Positions 8,462 to 15,420 of a stretch of DNA of 30,350 nt are shown here, piece by piece (position 1 is the stretch's first letter; every line of letters begins with the position of its first letter). The position numbers and the translations under genes were made by a program. The stretch is from Nitrosopumilaceae archaeon (GTDB lineage: Archaea > Thermoproteota > Nitrososphaeria > Nitrososphaerales > Nitrosopumilaceae). The stretch covers positions 1 to 30,350 of the forward strand of contig JAUYOQ010000318.1 of assembly GCA_030697975.1 (NCBI GenBank), given 5' to 3'. The notes under the pieces are model-generated. The model was given only the letters and a program-made list of their open reading frames with translations, was not told the DNA's origin and ran no database searches.

Positions 8462-8644
8462 ATGGCAACTCACGGTTCGCTTACTAAAGCAGGTAAAGTA
8501 AGAGGACAAACACCAAAGATAGAGGGACGAAAAAGAACTAACGTACACTCTATGCAGAGAATCAAAAGTAACTATAGAAAGAGATTTGTCTTGCAACGTA
8601 CTCCAGGGCAAAACAAACCAGGTCGAAGACCAAGAAGAAGGTAA
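8462..8644 (+). CDS. rps30e: 30S ribosomal protein S30e
   Basis: A 60-residue, strongly basic protein. The opening THGSLTKAGKVRGQTPKI is the conserved S30e (FAU) core, followed by an Arg/Lys-rich RRFV-like segment (RKRFVLQR) and a C-terminal tail ending in RRPRRR that is longer than the minimal family core. S30e sits on the small ribosomal subunit of archaea and eukaryotes. An A/T box (ATTAAATT, about 8432-8439) lies about 26 bases upstream of the ATG. radA follows after 48 bases that hold three inverted repeats. Confidence 0.93.
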   Translation: MATHGSLTKAGKVRGQTPKIEGRKRTNVHSMQRIKSNYRKRFVLQRTPGQNKPGRRPRRR

Positions 8645-8692
8645 TAACATGATTACCCTCCCATTAATAATGGAGTACCGTACCTTACGGTA
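8640..8692 (+). promoter_or_regulatory. radA promoter region with three successive inverted repeats
   Basis: Three perfect-arm inverted repeats lie in 53 bases directly before radA: GGTAAT/ATTACC around a 6-base spacer (8640-8657, spanning the rps30e stop), CCATTA-A-TAATGG (8661-8673), and TACCGTA-CCT-TACGGTA (8676-8692), whose last base touches the radA ATG. The TATA-like TTAATAAT (8664-8671) lies inside the second repeat and is centred about 26 bases before ATG 8693. The third repeat would cover the TATA-to-start interval. This looks like an operator, but no regulator is identified. Confidence 0.6.
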
Positions 8693-9688
8693 ATGGATGA
8701 ATTGAGATTAGATAGTTTAGAAGGAGTAGGTCCAGTAACTACAAAAAAACTAACCGATGCAGGCATTCATAACATAATGGATCTGCTAGTTCGAGGCCCA
8801 GTTGAGGTTTCTGAAATTACTGGAATGGATAAAGAAACAGCAGAAAAAATTGTAAATAAAGCACGTCAGCAACTTGTTGAAGAGGGACTAATTGCAAAAG
8901 ACTTTGTCAGTGCAACTGAGATCTACAAAAGAAGACAAGACATAGGCAAAATTTCAACAGGAACCAACTGTCTTGATCTCTTGTTTGACGGTGGAGTTGA
9001 GACACAGGCACTAACAGAGGTATATGGCGAATTTGGATCTGGTAAAACACAATTTTGTCATACAATGTGTGTAAATGTTCAAAAGCCTAAAGAACAAGGT
9101 GGACAGGAAGGAGGGGTGCTTTATATTGATACTGAAAATACTTTCAGACCAGAAAGGATTGTTTCTATTGCAAAGGCAAATGGAATGGATCCGGAAAAGG
9201 TTCTTGATAGAATTATTGTGGCACGTGCATATAACAGCGCACATCAAATTTTAATTCTTGAAGAAGCAGGACCTATAATCAAGGAAAATAACATTAAACT
9301 AATTGTTGCAGATTCTGCAGCCGGTCTCTTTAGAGCAGAATATCTTGGAAGAGGAACACTGTCTGAACGACAACAAAGACTAAACAAGTTTGTTCATTTA
9401 CTAGTAAGAACTGCTGAAACATACAATTGTGCTGCTATTGCAACAAACCAAGTAATGTCATCTCCTGACGTTTTCTTTGGTGATCCAACTCGTCCAATTG
9501 GAGGACACATAATTGCGCATACAAGTACCTATAGAGTATACTTTAAAAAATCTGGCAAAAAAAGAATTGCACGAATGGTTGATAGTCCTCATCATCCAGA
9601 ACAAGAAGTTATTTTTATGCTAACCGAAGCTGGAATTTCTGATCCTGAAGAAGATACAAAAAAGAAAAAGAAAGAAGAAACCGAGTAA
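8693..9688 (+). CDS. radA: DNA repair and recombination protein RadA
   Basis: RadA is the archaeal RecA/Rad51 recombinase, which forms filaments on single-stranded DNA and exchanges strands in an ATP-dependent way. The 331 residues contain an N-terminal helix-hairpin-helix domain (about 1-65, LEGVGPVTTKKL), the polymerisation and linker region, Walker A GEFGSGKT (112-119), and a Walker B region around KLIVADSA. DNA-binding loop regions include SERQQRLNKF and TNQVMSSPD...GDPTRPIGGHI. The C-terminus is a Lys/Glu tail. The ATG at 8693 is supported by a TATA-like box and by the family N-terminus. Confidence 0.97.
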   Translation: MDELRLDSLEGVGPVTTKKLTDAGIHNIMDLLVRGPVEVSEITGMDKETAEKIVNKARQQLVEEGLIAKDFVSATEIYKRRQDIGKISTGTNCLDLLFDGGVETQALTEVYGEFGSGKTQFCHTMCVNVQKPKEQGGQEGGVLYIDTENTFRPERIVSIAKANGMDPEKVLDRIIVARAYNSAHQILILEEAGPIIKENNIKLIVADSAAGLFRAEYLGRGTLSERQQRLNKFVHLLVRTAETYNCAAIATNQVMSSPDVFFGDPTRPIGGHIIAHTSTYRVYFKKSGKKRIARMVDSPHHPEQEVIFMLTEAGISDPEEDTKKKKKEETE

Positions 9689-9691
9689 GTG

Positions 9692-9699
9692 TTAAATTA
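9692..9699 (+). promoter_or_regulatory. TATA-like box for rpl21e
   Basis: TTAAATTA is centred about 26 bases before ATG 9722, so the rpl21e-rpoF-DUF655-ksgA cluster may have its own promoter and not depend only on readthrough from radA. Confidence 0.45.
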
Positions 9700-9721
9700 A
9701 GGGCAAGCCACCCTAGTCCAA

Positions 9722-10021
9722 ATGACTACTAAAAAACCATCTGGACATTCATATGGATTTAGACACAAATCACGAGCAGTATTAACTATCAAACAACCAC
9801 GAGGAGTTTCGTTTCTACTTAGAGAATATCATGAAGGTGACAGGGCACTAGTCATAATTGATCCAAGACAGCACAAATCTATTCCACATCGAAGATATCA
9901 TGGTAAGGTAGGCATTGTGCGTAATGTGGGCAGAAGAACAGTAACATTGGATGTAAAATTAGGTAACAAGACGAAAACCTTAATCACTAGGCTGGATCAT
10001 ATCAAACCGTTTGGTGTATAG
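9722..10021 (+). CDS. rpl21e: 50S ribosomal protein L21e
   Basis: A 99-residue basic protein with the L21e features SHGYGFRHKSR-like start (GHSYGFRHKSR), FLLREYHEGDRALVIIDPRQHKSIPHRRYHGKVGIV in consecutive blocks, and a C-terminal GNKTKTLITRLDHIKP. It belongs to the large ribosomal subunit of archaea and eukaryotes. It heads a tightly packed cluster with rpoF only 3 bases downstream, an arrangement common across archaea. Confidence 0.96.
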   Translation: MTTKKPSGHSYGFRHKSRAVLTIKQPRGVSFLLREYHEGDRALVIIDPRQHKSIPHRRYHGKVGIVRNVGRRTVTLDVKLGNKTKTLITRLDHIKPFGV

Positions 10022-10024
10022 AAA

Positions 10025-10351
10025 ATGGAAGAAGTAAAAAAGAAACAGGCTGTTTCAATCTCAGAGGTTAAAGAAATTTTAGAAAAAGAGGATCCTGAAA
10101 AAATGGATCAGATTCAACGTTGGACATATGATTATCTTTCAAAGTTTTCAAAAATTGATGCAAAAACTGCAAAGAAAATGAAGCAAGAACTAATCAAAGA
10201 ATGCGAACTGACAGAAGAAGAAGCAGTTGAGATTATCAATATCATGCCAACAACACTTGCAGAGCTACGTTCCTTCACGTTTGGTTGGAAGAAACTCATT
10301 CTAGCTGAGACGCTAGAAAAAATGCTCAAAATCATCAGGGAGAACTCTTAA
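10025..10351 (+). CDS. rpoF: DNA-directed RNA polymerase subunit F (Rpb4-like)
   Basis: RpoF pairs with RpoE (Rpb7) to form the polymerase stalk, which contacts initiation factors and nascent RNA. The 108-residue, Lys/Glu-rich helical protein has the family pattern: an N-terminal SISEVKEILEK helix, a QRWTYDYLSKFSKID segment, and LIKECELTEEEAVEIINIMP followed by LAELRSFTFGW. The position between rpl21e and the DUF655 gene is the standard archaeal order and supports the call. Confidence 0.93.
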   Translation: MEEVKKKQAVSISEVKEILEKEDPEKMDQIQRWTYDYLSKFSKIDAKTAKKMKQELIKECELTEEEAVEIINIMPTTLAELRSFTFGWKKLILAETLEKMLKIIRENS

Positions 10352-10360
10352 TTTTCTAAG

Positions 10361-10939
10361 GTGACAATATTTTTGGAGCGGGGATACGGATCCTCAAGAA
10401 AATATGAGGAATACGCATACGTATTAGATTTTTTATCGAGAGGAAAATCAACAACGGTACGAGGTCGTGAAGGAATAATCATTACAGCTATAGGTGAGGA
10501 AAGACTTACACTACTTGAAATTCTTGGAATACCAAACTCTACATTTGAAATTGGTGAGCGTATATACATTGGAAAAGAGGGGCGCACTAAAGTATTATCA
10601 GTCCTTGGCAAAATGGATTATGACAGAATATCAGTAAATGCTCAAAAAGAACTTGCAACAGTTGTAGAAAAAATTGTAACTCAAAATGAAAAAAGGTTTA
10701 TTGATTATCTAAACAACGCGCAACCTCTTACTCCTCGCATACATGCTTTGGAGCTAATCCCTGGAATTGGCAAGACCTACATGAGGGTAATGCTTGAAGA
10801 ACGAGAAAAACAAAAATTTGCAAGCTTTGAAGATTTGCAAAAAAGAGTTGGACTAAAGGAGCCAATAAAACAGATAACAAAACGAGTTATTGAAGAGATT
10901 ACTGGAGAATCACGAATGAACCTCTTCGTGAAAAGATGA
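10361..10939 (+). CDS. DUF655-family putative RNA/DNA-binding protein
   Basis: A 192-residue archaeal conserved protein of the DUF655 family, with no established biochemical role. The N-terminal part is an S1/OB-like region (YEEYAYVLDFLSRG, VRGREGIIITAIGEE). The C-terminal part holds a helix-hairpin-helix-like LELIPGIGKTYMRVMLEERE followed by FASFEDLQKRVGL, which suggests nucleic-acid binding. It starts at GTG 10361, 9 bases after rpoF, and its stop overlaps the ksgA ATG. Constant linkage with rpoF and ksgA across archaea suggests a role in translation or ribosome assembly (inference). Confidence 0.88.
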   Translation: MTIFLERGYGSSRKYEEYAYVLDFLSRGKSTTVRGREGIIITAIGEERLTLLEILGIPNSTFEIGERIYIGKEGRTKVLSVLGKMDYDRISVNAQKELATVVEKIVTQNEKRFIDYLNNAQPLTPRIHALELIPGIGKTYMRVMLEEREKQKFASFEDLQKRVGLKEPIKQITKRVIEEITGESRMNLFVKR

Positions 10940-11640
10940 CAAGGCGACAGAGTCTTGGTCAGCACTTTTTAATCTCACAATCTGTTGCAAGAACAATAGC
11001 TACATCTGCTGATATTACAAAAGACGACATTGTTTTAGAAATAGGAACAGGAAAGGGAATATTACTTCCATTTTTATGCAAAGATGCAAGAAAAGTCATT
11101 TCCTTTGAAATAGACAAAAATCTACATGCATATTCACTAGCAAAATATTCGACTCTTCAAAATCTTGATTTAAGATACGGTGATGGATTCAAATCTAGTG
11201 ATAGTTTTTCAGTTTTTGTTTCAAATTTGCCATATTCAGAAAGCAGAAGAGCAATGGAATGGTTATTACAAAAGAAATTTTCACGAGCAATCATAATGAT
11301 ACAAAAAGAATTTGCTGAAAAAATAACATCAAAAGGCAAAGAGAAAAGAGCCATTTCTGTACTTGTAAACTATGCTGTAAATATTGAACAGATAATAAAA
11401 GTAAACAAAAATAATTTCCAGCCTCAGCCAAAAGTCGATTCTGTTGTTTTGAAACTAGTTCCTAAGAAAAAACTTTCAAAAAAACTGATAACTTTGGTAA
11501 ACCAACTATTTTCCTATAAGCGAAAAAAGATTCAAAACATATACAAGCAATTTGGAAAAGAGATAAAATCAGATAAGCGACTTGAAGATTTGTCAGGAGA
11601 CGAAATAATTGAAATTGCAAAACAGATTGGCAAGAACTGA
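10936..11640 (+). CDS. ksgA: 16S rRNA dimethyladenosine transferase KsgA/Dim1
   Basis: KsgA dimethylates two adjacent adenosines near the 3' end of 16S rRNA late in small-subunit assembly. Visible: N-terminal RRQSLGQHFL, SAM motif EIGTGKG (35-41), SFEID for the acidic ribose ligand, and the catalytic NLPY (97-100) followed by S. C-terminal FQPQPKVDSVVLKL and a FSYKRKKIQNIYKQF helix complete the pattern. At 234 residues it is on the short side for the family. The start ATG overlaps the DUF655 stop, and the 3' end overlaps the next methyltransferase by 32 bases. Confidence 0.95.
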   Translation: MTRRQSLGQHFLISQSVARTIATSADITKDDIVLEIGTGKGILLPFLCKDARKVISFEIDKNLHAYSLAKYSTLQNLDLRYGDGFKSSDSFSVFVSNLPYSESRRAMEWLLQKKFSRAIIMIQKEFAEKITSKGKEKRAISVLVNYAVNIEQIIKVNKNNFQPQPKVDSVVLKLVPKKKLSKKLITLVNQLFSYKRKKIQNIYKQFGKEIKSDKRLEDLSGDEIIEIAKQIGKN

Positions 11641-12151
11641 AGAATACGCCCCAGCAGAAGACACTTATTTTTTAGAGGATTATATAAAAAACGAAAAAGG
11701 AAATGCCGCACTGGATGTTGGAACAGGATCTGGTTATCTTGCTAAAACCCTTTCAGAATCATTTTCGTTTGTTGTTGCAACAGACATTAGTTTCAATATT
11801 TTAAAAAATCAAACATACAAGACAAAAAATATTGTTTGTTGTAATGGTGCAGATGCACTGTCATTTAATTTCGATCTGGTAGTATGCAATCTTCCATATT
11901 TAGAAACAGACGAAATTTTAGATATAGCAACAGATGGTGGAAAAGATGGAATAGAAATACCAATAAAAATCATAAAATCAGTATCAAAATGTGTTAGGCC
12001 TGGAGGAAAATTTCTATTTGTAACATCGTCTTTATCAAATCATGCTAGATTAATGGAGCTAACAACACAAGAAGGATTTGAAGTTAAAATTTTGGCAAAA
12101 AAGAAATTATTTTTTGAAGAGTTAATTTTAGTTGAAGCAAGAAAAAAATAA
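11609..12151 (+). CDS. HemK/Mtq2-like class I SAM methyltransferase
   Basis: In archaea the HemK2-type enzyme at this locus is thought to N5-methylate the glutamine of the GGQ motif in release factor aRF1. The 180-residue protein opens with EEYAPAEDTYFLED, characteristic of HemK2, and has the SAM motif LDVGTGSGYLA (35-45). The active-site tetrapeptide is NLPY (94-97) where glutamine methyltransferases normally have NPPY, which makes the substrate less certain. The listed start is TTG 11609; a TTG at 11627 is also plausible and gives MARTEEYAP. It ends the radA-rpl21e-ksgA gene cluster and converges on the dehydrogenase gene with no spacer. Confidence 0.85.
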   Translation: MKLQNRLARTEEYAPAEDTYFLEDYIKNEKGNAALDVGTGSGYLAKTLSESFSFVVATDISFNILKNQTYKTKNIVCCNGADALSFNFDLVVCNLPYLETDEILDIATDGGKDGIEIPIKIIKSVSKCVRPGGKFLFVTSSLSNHARLMELTTQEGFEVKILAKKKLFFEELILVEARKK

Positions 12152-13180
12152 TTACTTGCGCAATTTTTCTTTGGAAATCTTTGCAATTGCATCTGCCATT
12201 TCACTAGTTTTTGCAGTGCCACCAATATCATATGTGACATACTTTCCTTCATTGATTACTTGTTCTGTTGCCAAAAATATTGCATTTCTAATCTCTGGCT
12301 CTCCAAGATATTCCACCATCCAAGCCCCAGATAATATGGCAGCAGTTGGATTTACCTTATTCATTCCCTTGTATTTTGGCGCACTTCCATGTGCTGGCTC
12401 AAACATTGCATAAGAATCACCAATGTTTGCTGAATACACATTTCCAATAGAACCTATATTTCCAGATGCGCATTCTGATATTATATCCATAAACAAATTA
12501 GTACTAACTAAAACTGAATTGTTGAATCTTTCTGGATTTTTGACTAGTTGTTGTGTCATGTTGTCAATGTAATACTCTTCAGTTTCTATTCCGGAATTTT
12601 CTTTTGCAGCTCGTTCAATCTCCCCCCAAAATATTCCGTCAGTTTCTTTGAGTATGTTTCGTTTCGTAATGGCAATAATTTTTTTCAGATTGTATTTTTT
12701 TGCCCATGCAAATGCAGCATCAGCAATTCTCCGACAACCCTTTCGTGTAGTTTTTCTAATCGCAATTGCAGAATCATCAGATATTTTAAACTCTATTCCT
12801 GCATAAAGCCCCTCGGTTGCTTCCCTAAAACACACAAAATCAAGTTTCTTATTAGGTGATAATCTCTCATACGTTTTAATCGGTCTTATATTGCAATAAA
12901 GTTGAAATTTTTGACGAGTTGAAACAGCAACACTTCGAGGCGCATCTGGTCTAGGAATCGTAGTAGTCGGTCCTTTATAGCAGGCATCACTTTCTTCCAT
13001 AATTTTGGCTGTTTGATCTGGAATGTAGGTGTCCCCACCATTTTTTTCCCATTGTTCTGAACCTGCTTCACACAAAATTAATTCACATTGCGTGTTGCAT
13101 GCCTTTAGAACATGCATCATGGCATCGACAAGTTCGGGGCCAGTGCCATCCCCCTTAAGTACTGCAGCCTTTTTTGCCAA
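12152..13180 (-). CDS. Isocitrate/isopropylmalate-family dehydrogenase
   Basis: This is a beta-decarboxylating dehydrogenase of 342 residues acting on a 2-hydroxyacid with NAD(P). Family signatures are LKGDGTGPELVDA (8-20), STRQKFQLYCNIRPIK for substrate arginines (87-102), REATEGLYAGIEF (119-131), ITKRNILKETDG, and EPAHGSAPKYKG near the cofactor site. The REATEGLYAGIE and RPIKTY segments look more like NAD-type isocitrate dehydrogenase than isopropylmalate dehydrogenase, but homoisocitrate or isopropylmalate cannot be excluded from sequence alone. The start is TTG at 13180; TTAAATA on the minus strand at about 13205-13211 is TATA-like at the right spacing. No leucine genes are adjacent. Confidence 0.9.
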   Translation of the reverse strand: MAKKAAVLKGDGTGPELVDAMMHVLKACNTQCELILCEAGSEQWEKNGGDTYIPDQTAKIMEESDACYKGPTTTIPRPDAPRSVAVSTRQKFQLYCNIRPIKTYERLSPNKKLDFVCFREATEGLYAGIEFKISDDSAIAIRKTTRKGCRRIADAAFAWAKKYNLKKIIAITKRNILKETDGIFWGEIERAAKENSGIETEEYYIDNMTQQLVKNPERFNNSVLVSTNLFMDIISECASGNIGSIGNVYSANIGDSYAMFEPAHGSAPKYKGMNKVNPTAAILSGAWMVEYLGEPEIRNAIFLATEQVINEGKYVTYDIGGTAKTSEMADAIAKISKEKLRK

Positions 13181-13275
13181 TGCAGGAAAATTGAAAGTTT
13201 CAGTGTATTTAATTGTACTTATAGTAAAATTTCAAAAAACTACCAAGTTCTTAAAGCGAAACTATGTTAGCATAA

Positions 13276-14028
13276 ATGAAAATGAATATAGTTCAACTAT
13301 CTGACATTCATGTAGGATCACAATTCAGAGAAAAAGTTTTTGACACTGTATTAGATGAAGTCAATGCGTTAAAACCTAACGCAATTATTGTTACAGGTGA
13401 TCTTACAAACGAGGGATTGATAAAAGAATATGAAAAATGTAAGGAATTAATTTCACAACTTAATGCCCCAAAAATCATAGCTATTAGCGGAAATCACGAT
13501 TATAGAAACACAGGTTACCTAGTTTTCAAGAAATATTTTCCATTTGAGACAGTTAATGAGCTTGATAAGGACGTAGTCGTTGTAACTCTTGGTACCGCAA
13601 GGCCAGATAGAGACGAAGGCGAAATTGGATACAGGCAGAATCTTTGGCTTGAACGTACGATGAAAAAATATGAGAAAAAAATCAAGATTCTTGCAATGCA
13701 TCACCATCTAATTGGAATACCTGATACCGGCTCTGATAGAGTTACTGTGATTGATGCAGGTGATGTACTACGAACAATACTAGCTACTAATGTTGATCTA
13801 GTATTGTGTGGTCACAAACACCGTCCATGGATTTGGACATTCAAAAACCTTTCAATTGTAAATGCCGGTACTACATCATCAGAAAGGGTTAGAGGGCTTT
13901 TTGAAAATACCTATAACATCATAAAAATAGAAAATAAGACAATACACGTTGATCTAAAAATTGTAGGCGGAAAAAGAATACCTCTTGAAAGCATTGTGAA
14001 AAATTATACTCGTTTTGGGGAAGAATGA
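13276..14028 (+). CDS. Calcineurin-type metallophosphoesterase (Icc/CpdA-like)
   Basis: The 250-residue enzyme carries the full dinuclear metal signature: D10-x-H12 (QLSDIHVG), GDLTNEG, GNHDYRN, the HHH metal-binding segment (AMHHHLIG), and GHKHRPW. This family hydrolyses phosphomono- or phosphodiesters; the CpdA relation suggests cyclic nucleotides, but the natural substrate is unknown here. It is divergently transcribed from the dehydrogenase gene with 95 bases between starts, containing A/T boxes for both directions. The tRNA-Ser gene follows 32 bases downstream. Confidence 0.92.
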   Translation: MKMNIVQLSDIHVGSQFREKVFDTVLDEVNALKPNAIIVTGDLTNEGLIKEYEKCKELISQLNAPKIIAISGNHDYRNTGYLVFKKYFPFETVNELDKDVVVVTLGTARPDRDEGEIGYRQNLWLERTMKKYEKKIKILAMHHHLIGIPDTGSDRVTVIDAGDVLRTILATNVDLVLCGHKHRPWIWTFKNLSIVNAGTTSSERVRGLFENTYNIIKIENKTIHVDLKIVGGKRIPLESIVKNYTRFGEE

Positions 14029-14029
14029 A

Positions 14030-14037
14030 TTTATTTA
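14030..14037 (+). promoter_or_regulatory. TATA-like box for tRNA-Ser
   Basis: TTTATTTA is centred about 27 bases upstream of the tRNA 5' end at 14061, directly after the phosphoesterase stop codon. Confidence 0.5.
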
Positions 14038-14060
14038 CAGACTAGTTTTAGCAACCCTGA

Positions 14061-14147
14061 GCGGGGATCGCCTAGCCTGGTAGGGCGTGGGATTGCTAAT
14101 CCCATGTCCGCAAGGACGCGAGGGTTCAAATCCCTCTCCCCGCGCCA
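14061..14147 (+). tRNA. tRNA-Ser(GCT), CCA encoded
   Basis: A complete class II tRNA. The acceptor stem is GCGGGGA (14061-14067) with TCCCCGC (14137-14143), discriminator G at 14144, and CCA encoded at 14145-14147. The anticodon stem TGGGA/TCCCA encloses the 7-base loop TTGCTAA with anticodon GCT at 14095-14097, read as serine AGY. A long variable arm (GTCC GCAA GGAC) is diagnostic of tRNA-Ser. The T-arm has GGTTCAAATCC. No intron. Confidence 0.97.
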
Positions 14148-14195
14148 TTAAAATCAAAACTTAGACTTAATAGACAGCGCAATATTTTCACCTTC

Positions 14196-14357
14196 ATGGG
14201 TAGACGAAAGACCCAAAAGATCATTAAAAGTGGACCAAAAAACGTCACAACAGGAATGTGTCCTTTGTGCAAAACCATTGGAAGAATTTTCATAATAGGG
14301 CAAACTGGAAAAGAGAAGGGAAAATGCCCTGCATGTAATCGAGAATTTGATTTATGA
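14196..14357 (+). CDS. Elf1-like small zinc-ribbon protein
   Basis: A 53-residue ORF starting at ATG 14196. The N-terminus MGRRKTQKII is basic, followed by two CxxC knuckles (C22-P-L-C25 and C44-P-A-C47) separated by 18 residues that read as a beta-ribbon. The basic MGRRK start, ribbon spacing and C-terminal NREFDL resemble transcription elongation factor Elf1, orthologs of which have been described in some archaea. That assignment is inference from pattern. An A/T box (CTTAATAG, about 14166-14173) lies about 26 bases before the ATG, favouring a real leaderless gene. A ribosome-associated zinc ribbon is the main alternative. Confidence 0.75.
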   Translation: MGRRKTQKIIKSGPKNVTTGMCPLCKTIGRIFIIGQTGKEKGKCPACNREFDL

Positions 14358-14428
14358 GAAAAAACTAACCAAACTATCAATAAATTGATCCATAACTTTT
14401 TAAGATCTTTTTTCTGTTTTAGAACATT

Positions 14429-14599
14429 ATGGCTAATGAAGCAGAAACAATCTATGATAGGGTTGCAAAACTAGAAGATGAAGTTGCAGCTTTACGAAAT
14501 GAAGTCGATGTATTAAAGAGAGCACTGCGTAACAAAGTTGCGAGACACGAAATCTCACTGATAAGAAAAGGACATGACATCCAGTCTATCATTGATTGA
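14429..14599 (+). CDS. Small coiled-coil protein, function unknown
   Basis: A 56-residue ORF starting at ATG 14429, immediately downstream of an A/T box (CTTTTTAAG, about 14396-14404). Residues 10-38 show heptad-like spacing (VAKLEDEVAALRNEVDVLKRAL), a textbook coiled coil, followed by a short basic, hydrophobic tail. Codon pattern and promoter spacing look real. I do not recognise the family. Its last 11 bases overlap the convergent SirB1-like gene. Confidence 0.7.
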   Translation: MANEAETIYDRVAKLEDEVAALRNEVDVLKRALRNKVARHEISLIRKGHDIQSIID

Positions 14600-15413
14600 T
14601 TTTTTCCCTAATACTTCTTATCAATTCTAAAACAAAATCGGCATCTTCAGCATTTGGCTCAAGTTCCAGATATCGATTTAGGAATTTTAATGCCTCGCCA
14701 TTATTTAACAAATAATGTTCCAAAACTCCTTTATCTCTAATATCTTCAGGCATATTTGGTTCAAGACCAAGTATCATGTTTGTACAGCGCATAGCTTTGT
14801 CGTATGCGTAAGAGTGGGTGTAAGAGTTTTTTAAATTACGAAGCATACGAATCAAGACATGTTCTGGTCTTAACTCATTTAGGAACTCTGGAAGAAATTC
14901 AACATCATCACCATAATTTCTGTAAAGGATTTCATTTAGATCATCGATTGTAAGTAATTTTCCTTGATTAAAGGGATCTACGATTATTTCTTCTTTGTAT
15001 TTTACAATTACATGACTTGGGAATCCAACTATTCTAAGATCTAGTCCTATGTGCTTTGCAACCTCAGCATACAAAATTGATAAAGTAATCGGTATTCCTG
15101 ATTTCTTTTCTATAACATCATTTAAAAAATCGTTCTTTGGGTTGTAGTAATCATCGGTGTCTCCCTTGAAACCGTAACGATGAAAAAAATGTTCATTTAA
15201 CATGGAAATGCGATATGTTGGATTATCAATATTGGTAATCGATAATTGGAGAGACTTTCCAATATCGTTGATTTTTTGAATATAGTCATTGAAATTAAGG
15301 TTGGGATATTCTAAAAGTTGTGATAATTTAAGGCACTTTTCAACTAGACTGTATTTTGGACTAGTTGCAAATGAGGTCCATTCTGCAACAAAGGGATCAA
15401 ATTTTTCACTCAA
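14589..15413 (-). CDS. SirB1-like protein (transglutaminase-like core plus TPR-like tail)
   Basis: The 274-residue protein matches the SirB1/Transglut_core2 type: a DDYYNPKNDFLNDVIEKKSGIPITLSILYAEVAKHIGL region in consecutive blocks followed by GFPSHVIVKY, with the His typical of the fold, then EIIVDPFNQG. The C-terminal part (about 205-270) reads as helical repeats (RCTNMILGLEPNMPEDIRDKG, NRYLELEPN). No catalytic cysteine is evident at the usual transglutaminase site, so enzymatic activity is doubtful. The start is TTG at 15413, only 7 bases after the preceding gene's stop, so the two are probably co-transcribed. Confidence 0.82.
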   Translation of the reverse strand: MSEKFDPFVAEWTSFATSPKYSLVEKCLKLSQLLEYPNLNFNDYIQKINDIGKSLQLSITNIDNPTYRISMLNEHFFHRYGFKGDTDDYYNPKNDFLNDVIEKKSGIPITLSILYAEVAKHIGLDLRIVGFPSHVIVKYKEEIIVDPFNQGKLLTIDDLNEILYRNYGDDVEFLPEFLNELRPEHVLIRMLRNLKNSYTHSYAYDKAMRCTNMILGLEPNMPEDIRDKGVLEHYLLNNGEALKFLNRYLELEPNAEDADFVLELIRSIREKINQ

Positions 15414-15420
15414 TTTTTTA

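Noticed and set aside
12548..12859. 103-codon plus-strand ORF
   Set aside because: Antisense to the dehydrogenase gene, with a Phe/Ser/Cys-rich composition typical of shadow frames.
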